Of a stretch of DNA of 32,502 bases, positions 15,044 to 22,672 are shown one piece after another. Below the pieces are notes generated by a model. The model saw nothing but the letters and a program-made list of their open reading frames with translations, made no database searches and was not told where the DNA came from. The DNA is taken from positions 1 through 32,502 of the forward strand of contig CAJTUC010000039.1 in NCBI GenBank assembly GCA_910579395.1, given 5' to 3'. The DNA comes from an uncultured Lachnospiraceae bacterium (GTDB lineage: Bacteria; Bacillota; Clostridia; Lachnospirales; Lachnospiraceae). The first letter of the stretch is position 1. Each line of letters starts with the position of its first letter. The position numbers and the translations under genes are program-made.

Positions 15044-16246
15044 ATGAAGTATGTAAATGCAAAGGATGCTCTGCCGGAAGAGTTACTTTCAATGATTCAA
15101 AAATATTATCAAGGCGGTTATTTGTATATACCGAAGAAAAATGATCGTGCGATAAAGCGGCAGACCGACTATAAGATTGAACTGGAGAAACGCAATCAGC
15201 ATATATATTTAAGGCATCTTGAAGGAAGAACGAGTGGACAGCTTGGGGATATATATCATTTGTCGGAGTCAAGTATCAGAAGGATTGTTTTAAAAGAAAA
15301 AGTGGGATATCAGAAGATGAAAGAGGTCATAGAAGAGATTTTATCCTTATGGGGAATTGAGAAGGAACATTTATTGCAAATATATCCTTCCGCTTGGGAA
15401 ATCAACTGTTTTTATGTGATAAAAATATATGATAACAGGAATCAGTTGGAACGGAATATAAAAATATCGACAATATTGTCTGATTGTAATATTCCGGTTG
15501 CAGAGATTGTTCTTACCAAAACAGGAGAAAAATATGCTGCTCATAAAGACACTTATTTCCTCATGTCCAAAAAATTACGGGGGAGCAACATTTCCAATCT
15601 TAAAGATAAAGAAATGGCTCATAAAATGGGATGCGCAATCGCACAGCTGCACAGTGCGTTTGCTAAATGCGAAAAAGAAATTGCATTTTGGGATAATAGT
15701 CTGTTAAAAGAGATGAAGGGATGGGTACGGGAAATTTTAATAAATAATGAGTGGCAGGCCGTAAGCCGGGAAGCGTATTCACAAGTAGTAGAGACACTGG
15801 ATGCAGTGTATGATTACCTGCCAAAACAATTGATTCACAGAGATGTACATTTTGGGAATTTTTTATTCTTTGAAGGTAATTTGTCAGGATATATAGATTT
15901 TGATTTAAGCCAAAGAAATATCAGAATATTTGATATCTGTTATTTTCTGACGGGATTGTTGGCAGAAGAGACGAATAATGCCCTTACGAAAGATGAATGG
16001 CTTGAAATTGTCAGATCAGTAGTTGCAGGTTATGAAAGTATAATGAATCTTTCTGTAAAAGAAAAGAATGCAATTCCATGCGTAATGGAATGTATAGAAA
16101 TTTTATGCGCGGCGTATTTCATCAGTATAAAAGACACAAAACACGCCAATGACGCATCTGCTATCTTCCGTTTTGTACGAAATTGTGAACAGGAAATTTT
16201 AAATGCGGTAGGATGTACGAAATGCAAAGAAGATAACAATCCATAG
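15044..16246 (+). CDS. Fusion: Mor/CD3324-type HTH plus aminoglycoside phosphotransferase-like kinase
   Basis: A 400-residue two-domain protein. Residues 1 to about 90 (MKYVNAKDALPEELLSMIQK, then YQGGYLYIPKK, a RNQHIYLRHLEGRTSGQLGD..HLSESSIRRIVLKEK block) match the stand-alone CD3324/Mor-like DNA-binding proteins of Clostridia. Residues about 110-390 form a protein-kinase-like APH domain. Its catalytic loop is LIHRDVHFGNFLF (Brenner motif), the metal-binding segment is YIDFDLSQRN, and FDICYFLTGLL follows. It may phosphorylate a small molecule such as an antibiotic or sugar while acting on its own or nearby promoters (inference). ATG 15035 is also in frame, but GGAG is only three bases from it and stand-alone homologues begin MKYVNA. 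TATAAT boxes at 14995-15000 and 15005-15010 could serve as its promoter. Confidence 0.8.
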   Translation: MKYVNAKDALPEELLSMIQKYYQGGYLYIPKKNDRAIKRQTDYKIELEKRNQHIYLRHLEGRTSGQLGDIYHLSESSIRRIVLKEKVGYQKMKEVIEEILSLWGIEKEHLLQIYPSAWEINCFYVIKIYDNRNQLERNIKISTILSDCNIPVAEIVLTKTGEKYAAHKDTYFLMSKKLRGSNISNLKDKEMAHKMGCAIAQLHSAFAKCEKEIAFWDNSLLKEMKGWVREILINNEWQAVSREAYSQVVETLDAVYDYLPKQLIHRDVHFGNFLFFEGNLSGYIDFDLSQRNIRIFDICYFLTGLLAEETNNALTKDEWLEIVRSVVAGYESIMNLSVKEKNAIPCVMECIEILCAAYFISIKDTKHANDASAIFRFVRNCEQEILNAVGCTKCKEDNNP

Positions 16247-16322
16247 GATCAAAGACAACCAGACAATGCAGTTTGCATAATTTTAATATTAAAACAACAG
16301 CCTAAAAAGCGCATGAGACAGT

Positions 16323-16360
16323 AAAAGCTATGCCAATGGATTCTCCACGGCATAGCTTTT
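16323..16360. terminator. Bidirectional rho-independent terminator
   Basis: A perfect 12-bp stem (AAAAGCTATGCC with GGCATAGCTTTT, 16323-16334 and 16349-16360) has A/T-rich edges on both sides. It lies between the HTH-kinase gene and the convergent isomerase gene and can end both transcripts. Confidence 0.8.
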
Positions 16361-16417
16361 GATTCCCGCGAGGGGTTATTGACTTAAATACCATTCATAT
16401 CGATTACATCATATCCC

Positions 16418-17056
16418 TTACGCCAATACCTTCTTCACTGCTTCCGCGATCGCATCATCTTGGCAGTTCGCAAAGAAATATTCTGCAAAACGTTCGCCGC
16501 TCAAGGCGCCTTTTACCAGCTCCGCATCGAGCTGTCCGAGAATGGAGACCATATCGTTGTGCGTGACTTTCTTGACTTCGTCGAGAATTTTCTTATTTCT
16601 CTGCTCCGGTACGACTCTTTCCTTAGGATAACCGCCGCCGCCGGGTGCGCAGAATAATTTTTCAAAAATATAGGTCAGATTCAATTCGCCGCCCCAGCCG
16701 AAATTCTCGGCGAAAGGAAGAGCGATGCAGTTACCGTCGTTTACCTGCGAGAACAGATATGCGTCGAGCGGGGATTCGATATGTCCGCACAATACCTGCG
16801 GGAATGAGTTGCAGGCGAGCATGGCGCCTTCGCCGGTGCCGCATCCGGTAATAACATAATCAGCCGCCTTGGAGTTCAGAAGAACAGCGGCGAGAATACC
16901 GTTCTGTACATAGGTGAGCTGGTGCTCGTCTTCTGCAGAATACATACCATAGTTAAATACTTCATGTCCCATTGGCTCAACAACTGCTTTCAAAGTATTG
17001 TAAATTAATTCGTTCTTAGCCGCCTGACTGTTTTCGTTGATCAATGCAATTTTCAT
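16418..17056 (-). CDS. RpiB/LacAB-family isomerase, possibly DhuI-like
   Basis: A 212-residue member of the RpiB/LacA/LacB family with MKIALINENSQAAKNELIYN at the N-terminus and the active-site loop ITGCGTGEGAMLACN (Cys72). A longer C-terminal half than classical RpiB contains LPFAENFGWGGELNL. Family members of this length next to kdu genes include streptococcal DhuI, which isomerises 4-deoxy-L-threo-5-hexosulose uronate, the step that KduI also performs. Its place directly after kduI on the same strand, before the terminator at 16323, supports that role. A pentose- or galactose-phosphate isomerase is the alternative. AAGGAG lies about 11 bases before the ATG. A 200-bp palindromic element separates it from kduI and would be transcribed with it. 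Confidence 0.75.
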   Translation of the reverse strand: MKIALINENSQAAKNELIYNTLKAVVEPMGHEVFNYGMYSAEDEHQLTYVQNGILAAVLLNSKAADYVITGCGTGEGAMLACNSFPQVLCGHIESPLDAYLFSQVNDGNCIALPFAENFGWGGELNLTYIFEKLFCAPGGGGYPKERVVPEQRNKKILDEVKKVTHNDMVSILGQLDAELVKGALSGERFAEYFFANCQDDAIAEAVKKVLA

Positions 17057-17080
17057 TTTTATTTCAATACTCCTTTTTCA

Positions 17081-17315
17081 AATTTTTACATTACAGATAA
17101 TTGCGAAACTATGTTTTCGAAGGCTCTCGTTGTACAAAATAGACAATCACCGCAGGGCACGCTTTCGCTGCACTGTCGCTCGCAACGGTGCATAAGACGC
17201 CAAAATACGGCGTCTAAACACCGGCGGCGACATAGCGCCCTGCTTGCGATTTGTCTATTCTGTACAACGGTTATCCTGGAATCCTGCGTTTCGCAATTAT
17301 TTAATTTTTACATTA
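17081..17315. mobile_element. MITE-like cruciform element with 13-bp flanking direct repeats
   Basis: The core at 17095-17302 is an interrupted palindrome. Its 15-base outer arms (AGATAATTGCGAAAC against GTTTCGCAATTATTT) match at 14 positions. Further in, 17128-17146 pairs with 17251-17269 at 18 of 19 positions, GCAGGGC (17152) pairs with GCCCTGC (17237), TGTCGC with GCGACA, CGGTG with CACCG, and AGACGCC with GGCGTCT around the centre. A perfect 13-bp direct repeat AATTTTTACATTA flanks it (17081-17093 and 17303-17315). The right copy contains the kduI stop codon. The arrangement looks like a non-autonomous transposable element with a target-site duplication. No transposase frame is inside. 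Confidence 0.65.
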
Positions 17316-18168
17316 AATCCTGCATCGCGCAGCCGTCCATATCATCGAAATCCTGGTTTTCACCGACCATGCCCCAGATAAAGGTGTAAGCCTGTGTGCC
17401 GCATCCGGAATGGATGGACCAGCTGGGAGAGATAACGGCCTGCTCATTTCTCATGACGATGTGGCGTGTTTCTGTCGGTTCACCCATATAGTGCATAACG
17501 AGAGCATCTTCCGGCATATCGAAATACAGATATACTTCCATACGTCTGTCATGTGTATGGCATGGCATGGTATTCCATACGCTGCCCGGTTCCAGTTTCG
17601 TCATACCCATTTCGAGCTGGCAGCTTTCTACCTGGCCCGGAAGAATATATTTGCAGATTGTTCTGTGGTTTGCGGATTCCAGAGAGCCAAGTTCCACTTT
17701 GTTGCTGTCTTTGACAATGACAACGCCTTCCGAAGCTTCGCCTTCCGGTTTGATCAAAACGGTAGGACAGGTCCTGTGTGCAGGAGCGCTGTTCAGATAG
17801 AACTTAGCCGGTGCGGAAGGATTTGCGCTTTCAAAAACGATATCTTTGGAGCCCATTCCGATATACATACCCTCTTTATGGCCTACTTCATATACTTTGC
17901 CGTCGATGGTGATTTTGCCGGGTTCTCCGATGTTGATAACGCCAAGCTCACGTCTTTCACAGAAATACTGTGCGCGCAGTTCGTCTCCCGCAGTAAGCTG
18001 CAAAGGCTTTACCGGTACAGCGGAGCCGGTAATGATACGGTCGATATGGCTGTATACCAGTTTGATCTCATCCGGTTTGAATAAATCGTCAATTAAAAAT
18101 TCTTCTCTCAGACGTTCGGTTGTGTAAAATTTGACATCCTTTGGCGATGCCGCTGTTCTTAATTCCAT
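17308..18168 (-). CDS. kduI: 5-dehydro-4-deoxy-D-glucuronate isomerase (KduI)
   Basis: A 286-residue cupin-fold, zinc-dependent ketol-isomerase converting 5-keto-4-deoxyuronate (from unsaturated uronates) to 2,5-diketo-3-deoxygluconate. The zinc ligands match the E. coli enzyme: His204 and His206 in CHTHDRRMEVY, Glu211, and His253 in WSIHSGCG. The family opening FYTTERLREEFLIDDLF and the REL.VINIGEPGKI and HTHDRRMEVYLYF blocks are intact. AGAGGA precedes the ATG. It follows uxaC after 56 bases and is probably cotranscribed with it. Its last codons and stop lie in the direct repeat bordering the palindromic element, so the insertion came in just past the end of the gene without damaging it. 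Confidence 0.95.
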   Translation of the reverse strand: MELRTAASPKDVKFYTTERLREEFLIDDLFKPDEIKLVYSHIDRIITGSAVPVKPLQLTAGDELRAQYFCERRELGVINIGEPGKITIDGKVYEVGHKEGMYIGMGSKDIVFESANPSAPAKFYLNSAPAHRTCPTVLIKPEGEASEGVVIVKDSNKVELGSLESANHRTICKYILPGQVESCQLEMGMTKLEPGSVWNTMPCHTHDRRMEVYLYFDMPEDALVMHYMGEPTETRHIVMRNEQAVISPSWSIHSGCGTQAYTFIWGMVGENQDFDDMDGCAMQDLM

Positions 18169-18224
18169 TTCGTGATTCCTCTTTTCTTCTTATTTTTTCT
18201 GCTGCTTGAAATTCTTTTGCCCTA

Positions 18225-19631
18225 TTATAGATTAAAACCAAAATATTTCACAGCATTATTATAGCATATACCCTTCACAATTTCTTCCAGTGTTTCATAA
18301 TCTGCCGGATATTCCCCGTTCTCTACCCATGTGCCGAGCAGGTTGCAGAGGATTCTGCGGAAATAGTCGTGTCTCGTATAGGAGAGGAAGCTTCTCGAGT
18401 CGGTCAGCATTCCTACGAAACCGGACAGATTACCGAGATTCGCAAGGGAGATCATCTGATCCTGCATACCGGTCTTATGATCGTTGAACCACCATGCGGA
18501 ACCCTGCTGGATCTTGGCAACGGCAGTGGAATCCTGGAAACATCCGAGAATCGTGCCGATTGCCTGATTGTCATTCGGGTTCAGGCTGTATATGATCGTT
18601 TTCGGAAGTTCGTCTGTCTGGATTAACGCGTTCAGATAATCAGCCATTTCCGCTGACGGCGCATAATTGTTGATGCAGTCATAACCGGTATCAGGGCCGA
18701 GCTCATTGAAGCGGAGCGTGTTGTTGTCGCGCTTGCATCCATAATGGAGCTGCATTACCCAGCCTCGTTTGGCATATTCTTTACCGACAAAGATCATAAA
18801 TGCGGTCTTGAACTTCAATTCCTCTTCGCGGGTTATACCGTTGCCGGAAAGGCGTTTCGAGAAGATTGCTTCGATTTCTTCTTCGGAAGCCGGTGCATAC
18901 ATTACATATTCAAGCGCATGGTCGGAAACAGAGCAGCCCATGGATGCGAAGAAATTCATGCGGACGGACAGTGCCTTGCGCAGATCGGCAAACGTATTGA
19001 TTTTGACACCGGATACTTCCGATAAGGCAGCAAGATATTCCGTAAAGGTCGGTTTTTCAATGTTCATGGCTTTATCCGGACGCCATGCGGGAAGCACCTG
19101 TACATCAAAGGAATCGTCAGCGGCAATCTTTTTATGCCATTCCAGAGAGTCTACCGGGTCGTCCGTCGTACAGATTAAAGTAACGTTTGACTGCTTGATG
19201 ATATTGCGGACAGACATCGAAGGCTCAGCCAGTTTTTTGTTGCACAGTTCCCATACTTCTTCGGCAGTATTTTTATTCAGCACGCCAGTGTATCCGAAAT
19301 ATTTCTGAAGTTCCAGATGGGACCAGTGGAAGAGCGGGTTGCCAATTGCTTTTCCGAGGCATTCTGCCCATTTCAGGAATTTTTCCTTATCCGGCGCACC
19401 GCCTGTTATGTAGTATTCGTCTACACCGCAGGAACGCATAAAACGCCATTTGTAATGGTCGCCGCCCAGCCAGACCTGAGTGATATTTTCGAACTTCCGG
19501 TCCTCGCAGATTTCCTGCGGATTGATGTGGCAGTGATAGTCCAGGATCGGTGTTTCCGCTGCGTAGTCAAAATATAATTTCTGCGCAGTTTCATTAGAGA
19601 GTAAAAAATTTTTGTCCATGAATTGTTTCAT
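18225..19631 (-). CDS. uxaC: Uronate isomerase (glucuronate isomerase)
   Basis: A 468-residue amidohydrolase-superfamily enzyme interconverting D-galacturonate/tagaturonate and D-glucuronate/fructuronate. The metal-binding HxH is His33/His35 in PILDYHCHINPQEI. Other family blocks are ITQVWLGGDHYKWRFMRSCGV, NPLFHWSHLELQKYFG, LICTTDDPVDSLEWH, GWVMQLHYGCKRDNN and the C-terminal GMLTDSRSFLSYTRHDYFRRILC. The length equals that of known UxaC. AAAGGGG lies before the ATG. It sits 81 bases downstream of the LacI regulator on the same strand without a clear terminator or promoter between, so it may be read from the regulator's promoter. It is the first step of galacturonate use, acting before UxaB. 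Confidence 0.97.
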   Translation of the reverse strand: MKQFMDKNFLLSNETAQKLYFDYAAETPILDYHCHINPQEICEDRKFENITQVWLGGDHYKWRFMRSCGVDEYYITGGAPDKEKFLKWAECLGKAIGNPLFHWSHLELQKYFGYTGVLNKNTAEEVWELCNKKLAEPSMSVRNIIKQSNVTLICTTDDPVDSLEWHKKIAADDSFDVQVLPAWRPDKAMNIEKPTFTEYLAALSEVSGVKINTFADLRKALSVRMNFFASMGCSVSDHALEYVMYAPASEEEIEAIFSKRLSGNGITREEELKFKTAFMIFVGKEYAKRGWVMQLHYGCKRDNNTLRFNELGPDTGYDCINNYAPSAEMADYLNALIQTDELPKTIIYSLNPNDNQAIGTILGCFQDSTAVAKIQQGSAWWFNDHKTGMQDQMISLANLGNLSGFVGMLTDSRSFLSYTRHDYFRRILCNLLGTWVENGEYPADYETLEEIVKGICYNNAVKYFGFNL

Positions 19632-19712
19632 GATGATACCCCTTTCTTTATTTTGGATTATTTTAAATTTTTAAAAATATTTTCTGAAAAATTTTCCTAT
19701 GGCATGAGGATT

Positions 19713-20729
19713 CTAAAAACGTGTGGTACTGCGTTCTATCAGTTTTCCCGAAAAAACGACTTTTTTTGGCATCTCTTCACCTGCCAGGACATGAAGCAGC
19801 GTCTGCACGAGCTGATGCGTCAGTGTTTCCAGGCAGTTATCCACCGAAGTCAGTTCCGGCGTACAGCAGGTCGTGAGAATGGAATTGTTATAGCCGATGA
19901 CGGAAAAATCTTCCGGAATATGCAGGCCTTTGCGCTGTGCATATTTGATGCCGCCGACTGCCAGAGAATCATCGGCAGCGAGCAGACCATGAAAATTAAC
20001 ACCGCTTTTGGCAATGCGTTCCACAAAGTCTGCGATATCCTCTATGGAATCAGGCTCCCCATCATAAAAATAGGTATTCTGCGGAGAATGCGCAATGCCG
20101 TTTTCCTCTAATGCGGTCTGAAAGCCCCGCAGTTTCTTGAGCCCGCTGTAAGAATTCGAATTATAAATGTAGATGAGGTCGGAAATCCCGGAGCGGATCA
20201 TCGCGGAAGCGGCTTCGTACATGGAAGCGTGATCATCGCACAGGGTGCTGTATACATTAGGATGGTGATAGGAAGCGTTTAACAGCATGGTCGGAACATG
20301 GGAAGCGGCTTCGTTAATATATTCGTTTTCCAGTTCTGTAGTGGCAATGAAATTTGAGCCCACCAGAATGATGCTGTCTACTTTTTTGGAAAGGATCAGA
20401 TTCAGATAGTTCTTCTTAACACCGAGATTGTAGCCGGTGCAGCACAGCAGGGATTCATATCCGTTCGCCTGTAATTCCTGCTCCAGAAGATAGATGGCTT
20501 TGGCCGTAAATAAATCGGAGGAGTTCGCGCACAGAATGCCCACGGTTTTTAACGAACGAAGTCCCATACCGCGTGCAAAAGCATTCGGTATATAGTCATA
20601 CTCTTCGATAATATCCATTACTTTTTTCTGTGTGGATGGGCTGACATTCCCGCTGCCGTTCAATACACGGGAAACTGTTGCGGTCGATACACCGGCTTTC
20701 TGGGAAATGTCATAGATCGTCATTGCCAT
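19713..20729 (-). CDS. LacI-family transcriptional regulator of the hexuronate locus
   Basis: A 338-residue repressor. The N-terminal LacI helix-turn-helix and hinge (TIYDISQKAGVSTATVSRVL, then NGSGNVSPSTQKKVMDIIEE and IPNAFARGM) are intact. The periplasmic-binding-protein-like sensor follows from about residue 60 (KTVGILCANSSDLFTAKAIY) to the AADDSLAVGGIKYAQRKGLHIPEDFSVIGYNN block. AAGGGGTG lies before the ATG. The gene is divergent from uxaB across a region with two operator-like sites (20854 and 21060), which suggests autoregulation and control of uxaB-uxaA-kduD and uxaC-kduI. The inducer is probably an intermediate such as KDG or tagaturonate (inference). Confidence 0.92.
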   Translation of the reverse strand: MAMTIYDISQKAGVSTATVSRVLNGSGNVSPSTQKKVMDIIEEYDYIPNAFARGMGLRSLKTVGILCANSSDLFTAKAIYLLEQELQANGYESLLCCTGYNLGVKKNYLNLILSKKVDSIILVGSNFIATTELENEYINEAASHVPTMLLNASYHHPNVYSTLCDDHASMYEAASAMIRSGISDLIYIYNSNSYSGLKKLRGFQTALEENGIAHSPQNTYFYDGEPDSIEDIADFVERIAKSGVNFHGLLAADDSLAVGGIKYAQRKGLHIPEDFSVIGYNNSILTTCCTPELTSVDNCLETLTHQLVQTLLHVLAGEEMPKKVVFSGKLIERSTTRF

Positions 20730-20853
20730 GCTTACACCCCTTGTCCGCTTCGATGGAAGCCGGTTCGAATGCTCAAAAGATATTTCCGAGCCAGCATTAC
20801 CTCTTATTCCGACTTGACGGATTTATGATAAAAAATTCTAGTAATCATGCTTA

Positions 20854-20867
20854 TGAAAACGGTTACA
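20854..20867. promoter_or_regulatory. Operator or cre site, perfect consensus
   Basis: The sequence TGAAAACGGTTACA fits the catabolite-responsive element consensus TGWAANCGNTNWCA at every fixed position. Such sites bind CcpA and can also bind other LacI-family repressors. It lies about 125 bases upstream of the LacI gene start and shares 12 of 14 bases with the site at 21060. A TATAAT at 20869-20874 is immediately adjacent. Confidence 0.6.
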
Positions 20868-21059
20868 ATATAATTGAGCATATTATACCTTATGAAGGAG
20901 AATAAAGCAATATAAAATCCCCTGAAATTAGAAAAACCTTTGTCAAAAATGTACGAAACGTAAAAAATCATCAAACATCATTCAAAAACATATAAAAAAT
21001 ATTAAAATAGTTCTAAATACATATTGACTTATTGGAAAAAATGTGAAAAAATACAATTA

Positions 21060-21073
21060 TGAAACTGCTTACA
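21060..21073. promoter_or_regulatory. Second operator or cre-like site before uxaB
   Basis: TGAAACTGCTTACA departs from the cre consensus at one fixed position (C to T in the centre). It lies 206 bases from the first site, start to start, and about 60 bases before the uxaB start, just downstream of TTGACT (21024) and TTGGAA (21032) boxes. A bound repressor would block transcription of uxaB. The rest of 20730-21135 is very AT-rich, and I see no gene in it. Confidence 0.5.
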
Positions 21074-21135
21074 TTTGAAAAAAATCACGAAAAAGTATAA
21101 GTGAGCCGATGCGGGGAAAGGAGATTTTGCAGCAA

Positions 21136-22599
21136 ATGGAACTTTTAAGCAAACAGAAAACGGGGAAAAAAGAAAGGCCGGTCAAGGTGCTTCAATTTGG
21201 AGAGGGAAACTTCCTGCGCGCATTTGTCGATTATATGATCGATATCGCGAATGAAAAGGGAGAATTTGACGGAGACATCGTGCTGGTAAAACCAATTGAA
21301 TTTGGCACGCTGGATCGCTTTCATGATCAGGAATGTCAGTATACGGTACAGTTAAGAGGACGCGTAGACGGCGAACCGAAGAAAATCAACCGTATCGTAA
21401 CGAGTGTTACGGATGTTGTAGATGCCTATGGCGAGTATGAGAAATATGCAGATTTCGCGAAACTCGATACGCTGCGTTTCATCGTTTCCAATACGACGGA
21501 GGCAGGTATTGTTTATGACGATACGGATAAAATAGAACTGAACCCGCCCAAGACTTATCCCGGCAAGCTGACAAAATTTTTATATGAAAGATACAAACAC
21601 TTTAGCGGCGCACAGGATAAAGGTCTGGTAATGCTCCCGGTAGAATTGATTGACGATAACGGGATTCATCTGAAAGAGTGTGTCTTAAAGTTTGCAGAGT
21701 TGTGGAAACTGGAAGATGAATTTGTTGCATGGGTCAATGATGCCTGCGTATTTACTTCTACATTGGTAGACAGAATCGTTACGGGATATCCGCGGGATGA
21801 AGCGGAAGAACTTTGCAGGGAATTCGGTTATCAGGACAACCTGATCGTAACGGGCGAACCGTTTGCACTCTGGGTAATTGAGAGCGCGAAGGATATCAGC
21901 GATGAATTACCGCTGCCGAAAGCTGGACTTCCTGTTATCTTTACGGATAACCAGAAACCTTATAAGCAGAGAAAAGTCCGCATTCTGAACGGTGCACACA
22001 CTTCTTTCGTACTGGCTTCTTATCTGTGTGGAAACGATATCGTGCTGGAATCTATGAATGACGCGCTGATTCTGAACTTTATCAAAGCGACGATCTTCGA
22101 TGAAGTCATTCCGACCCTGACGCTTCCGAAACAGGAACTTGAGGAGTTTGCGGACGCCGTGCTGACAAGATTCAATAACCCGTATGTTAAACATGCGCAT
22201 TTATCGATTTCCTTAAACTCCGTTTCCAAATGGAGAGCAAGATGTATGCCGAGCTTCCTGGGCTATATCGAGAAAGAGGGAAAAGTTCCGGCGCATCTGG
22301 CATTCTCGCTGGCGGCATTAATGGCGTTCTATACCGGAACGGAAATCAGAGACAAAGCTTTGATCGGGCATCGTGACGGACAGGAATATAATATTATGGA
22401 TGACGCTGCAGTACTTGAGTTCTTCGCAGCAAACAGCAGCAAGGAGCCGGCAGAGTTTGCTCATGCGGTACTTTCCAATGAAGATTTCTGGGGACAGGAC
22501 CTGAGCGCACTTGCAGGCGTGGAAGAACTGATCGTTTCTTATCTGACAGATATTCGCGCGAACGGAATGCGCAAGACGATGGAGAAGGTTTTTGAATAA
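21136..22599 (+). CDS. uxaB: Tagaturonate reductase (altronate oxidoreductase)
   Basis: A 487-residue long-chain mannitol-dehydrogenase-family enzyme reducing D-tagaturonate to D-altronate with NADH. The N-terminal nucleotide-binding segment VKVLQFGEGNFLRAFVDYMID lies near residues 16-36. RFIVSNTTEAGIVYD, the substrate region NGAHTSFVLASYLCG and VSKWRARCMPSFLGY follow, as in known UxaB. A frame extends to ATG 21109, but AAAGGAG lies between the two candidates and the shorter start aligns with E. coli UxaB. It is the first gene of the uxaB-uxaA-kduD set and is divergent from the LacI regulator. The flanking operator-like sites suggest induction by pectin breakdown products. Confidence 0.95.
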   Translation: MELLSKQKTGKKERPVKVLQFGEGNFLRAFVDYMIDIANEKGEFDGDIVLVKPIEFGTLDRFHDQECQYTVQLRGRVDGEPKKINRIVTSVTDVVDAYGEYEKYADFAKLDTLRFIVSNTTEAGIVYDDTDKIELNPPKTYPGKLTKFLYERYKHFSGAQDKGLVMLPVELIDDNGIHLKECVLKFAELWKLEDEFVAWVNDACVFTSTLVDRIVTGYPRDEAEELCREFGYQDNLIVTGEPFALWVIESAKDISDELPLPKAGLPVIFTDNQKPYKQRKVRILNGAHTSFVLASYLCGNDIVLESMNDALILNFIKATIFDEVIPTLTLPKQELEEFADAVLTRFNNPYVKHAHLSISLNSVSKWRARCMPSFLGYIEKEGKVPAHLAFSLAALMAFYTGTEIRDKALIGHRDGQEYNIMDDAAVLEFFAANSSKEPAEFAHAVLSNEDFWGQDLSALAGVEELIVSYLTDIRANGMRKTMEKVFE

Positions 22600-22630
22600 T
22601 AAATAAAACAGGCAAATTTATGCTTACGCC

Positions 22631-22672
22631 CAAATTCGCAGGCTAAGCAGGGATGGTGGTTATTGGATGAAA
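22631..22672 (+). repeat. Degenerate leader repeat copy 3 with mini-ORF before uxaA
   Basis: CAAATTCGCAGG...GCAGGGATGGTGGTTATTGGATGAAAG resembles the right half of the repeats at 816-858 and 29472-29514. It contains a five-codon mini-ORF MVVIG (22653-22670) whose TGA overlaps the uxaA start as ATGA. A GCTTA/TAAGC stem encloses its upstream part (about 22623-22647). uxaA lacks a good Shine-Dalgarno sequence of its own, so reinitiation from the mini-ORF is plausible. Confidence 0.45.

Noticed and set aside
17099..17298. CRISPR-like or tRNA-like structure
   Set aside because: The repeats here are inverted and nested, not direct with spacers, and no tRNA cloverleaf or conserved tRNA bases are present; a palindromic mobile element explains it better.
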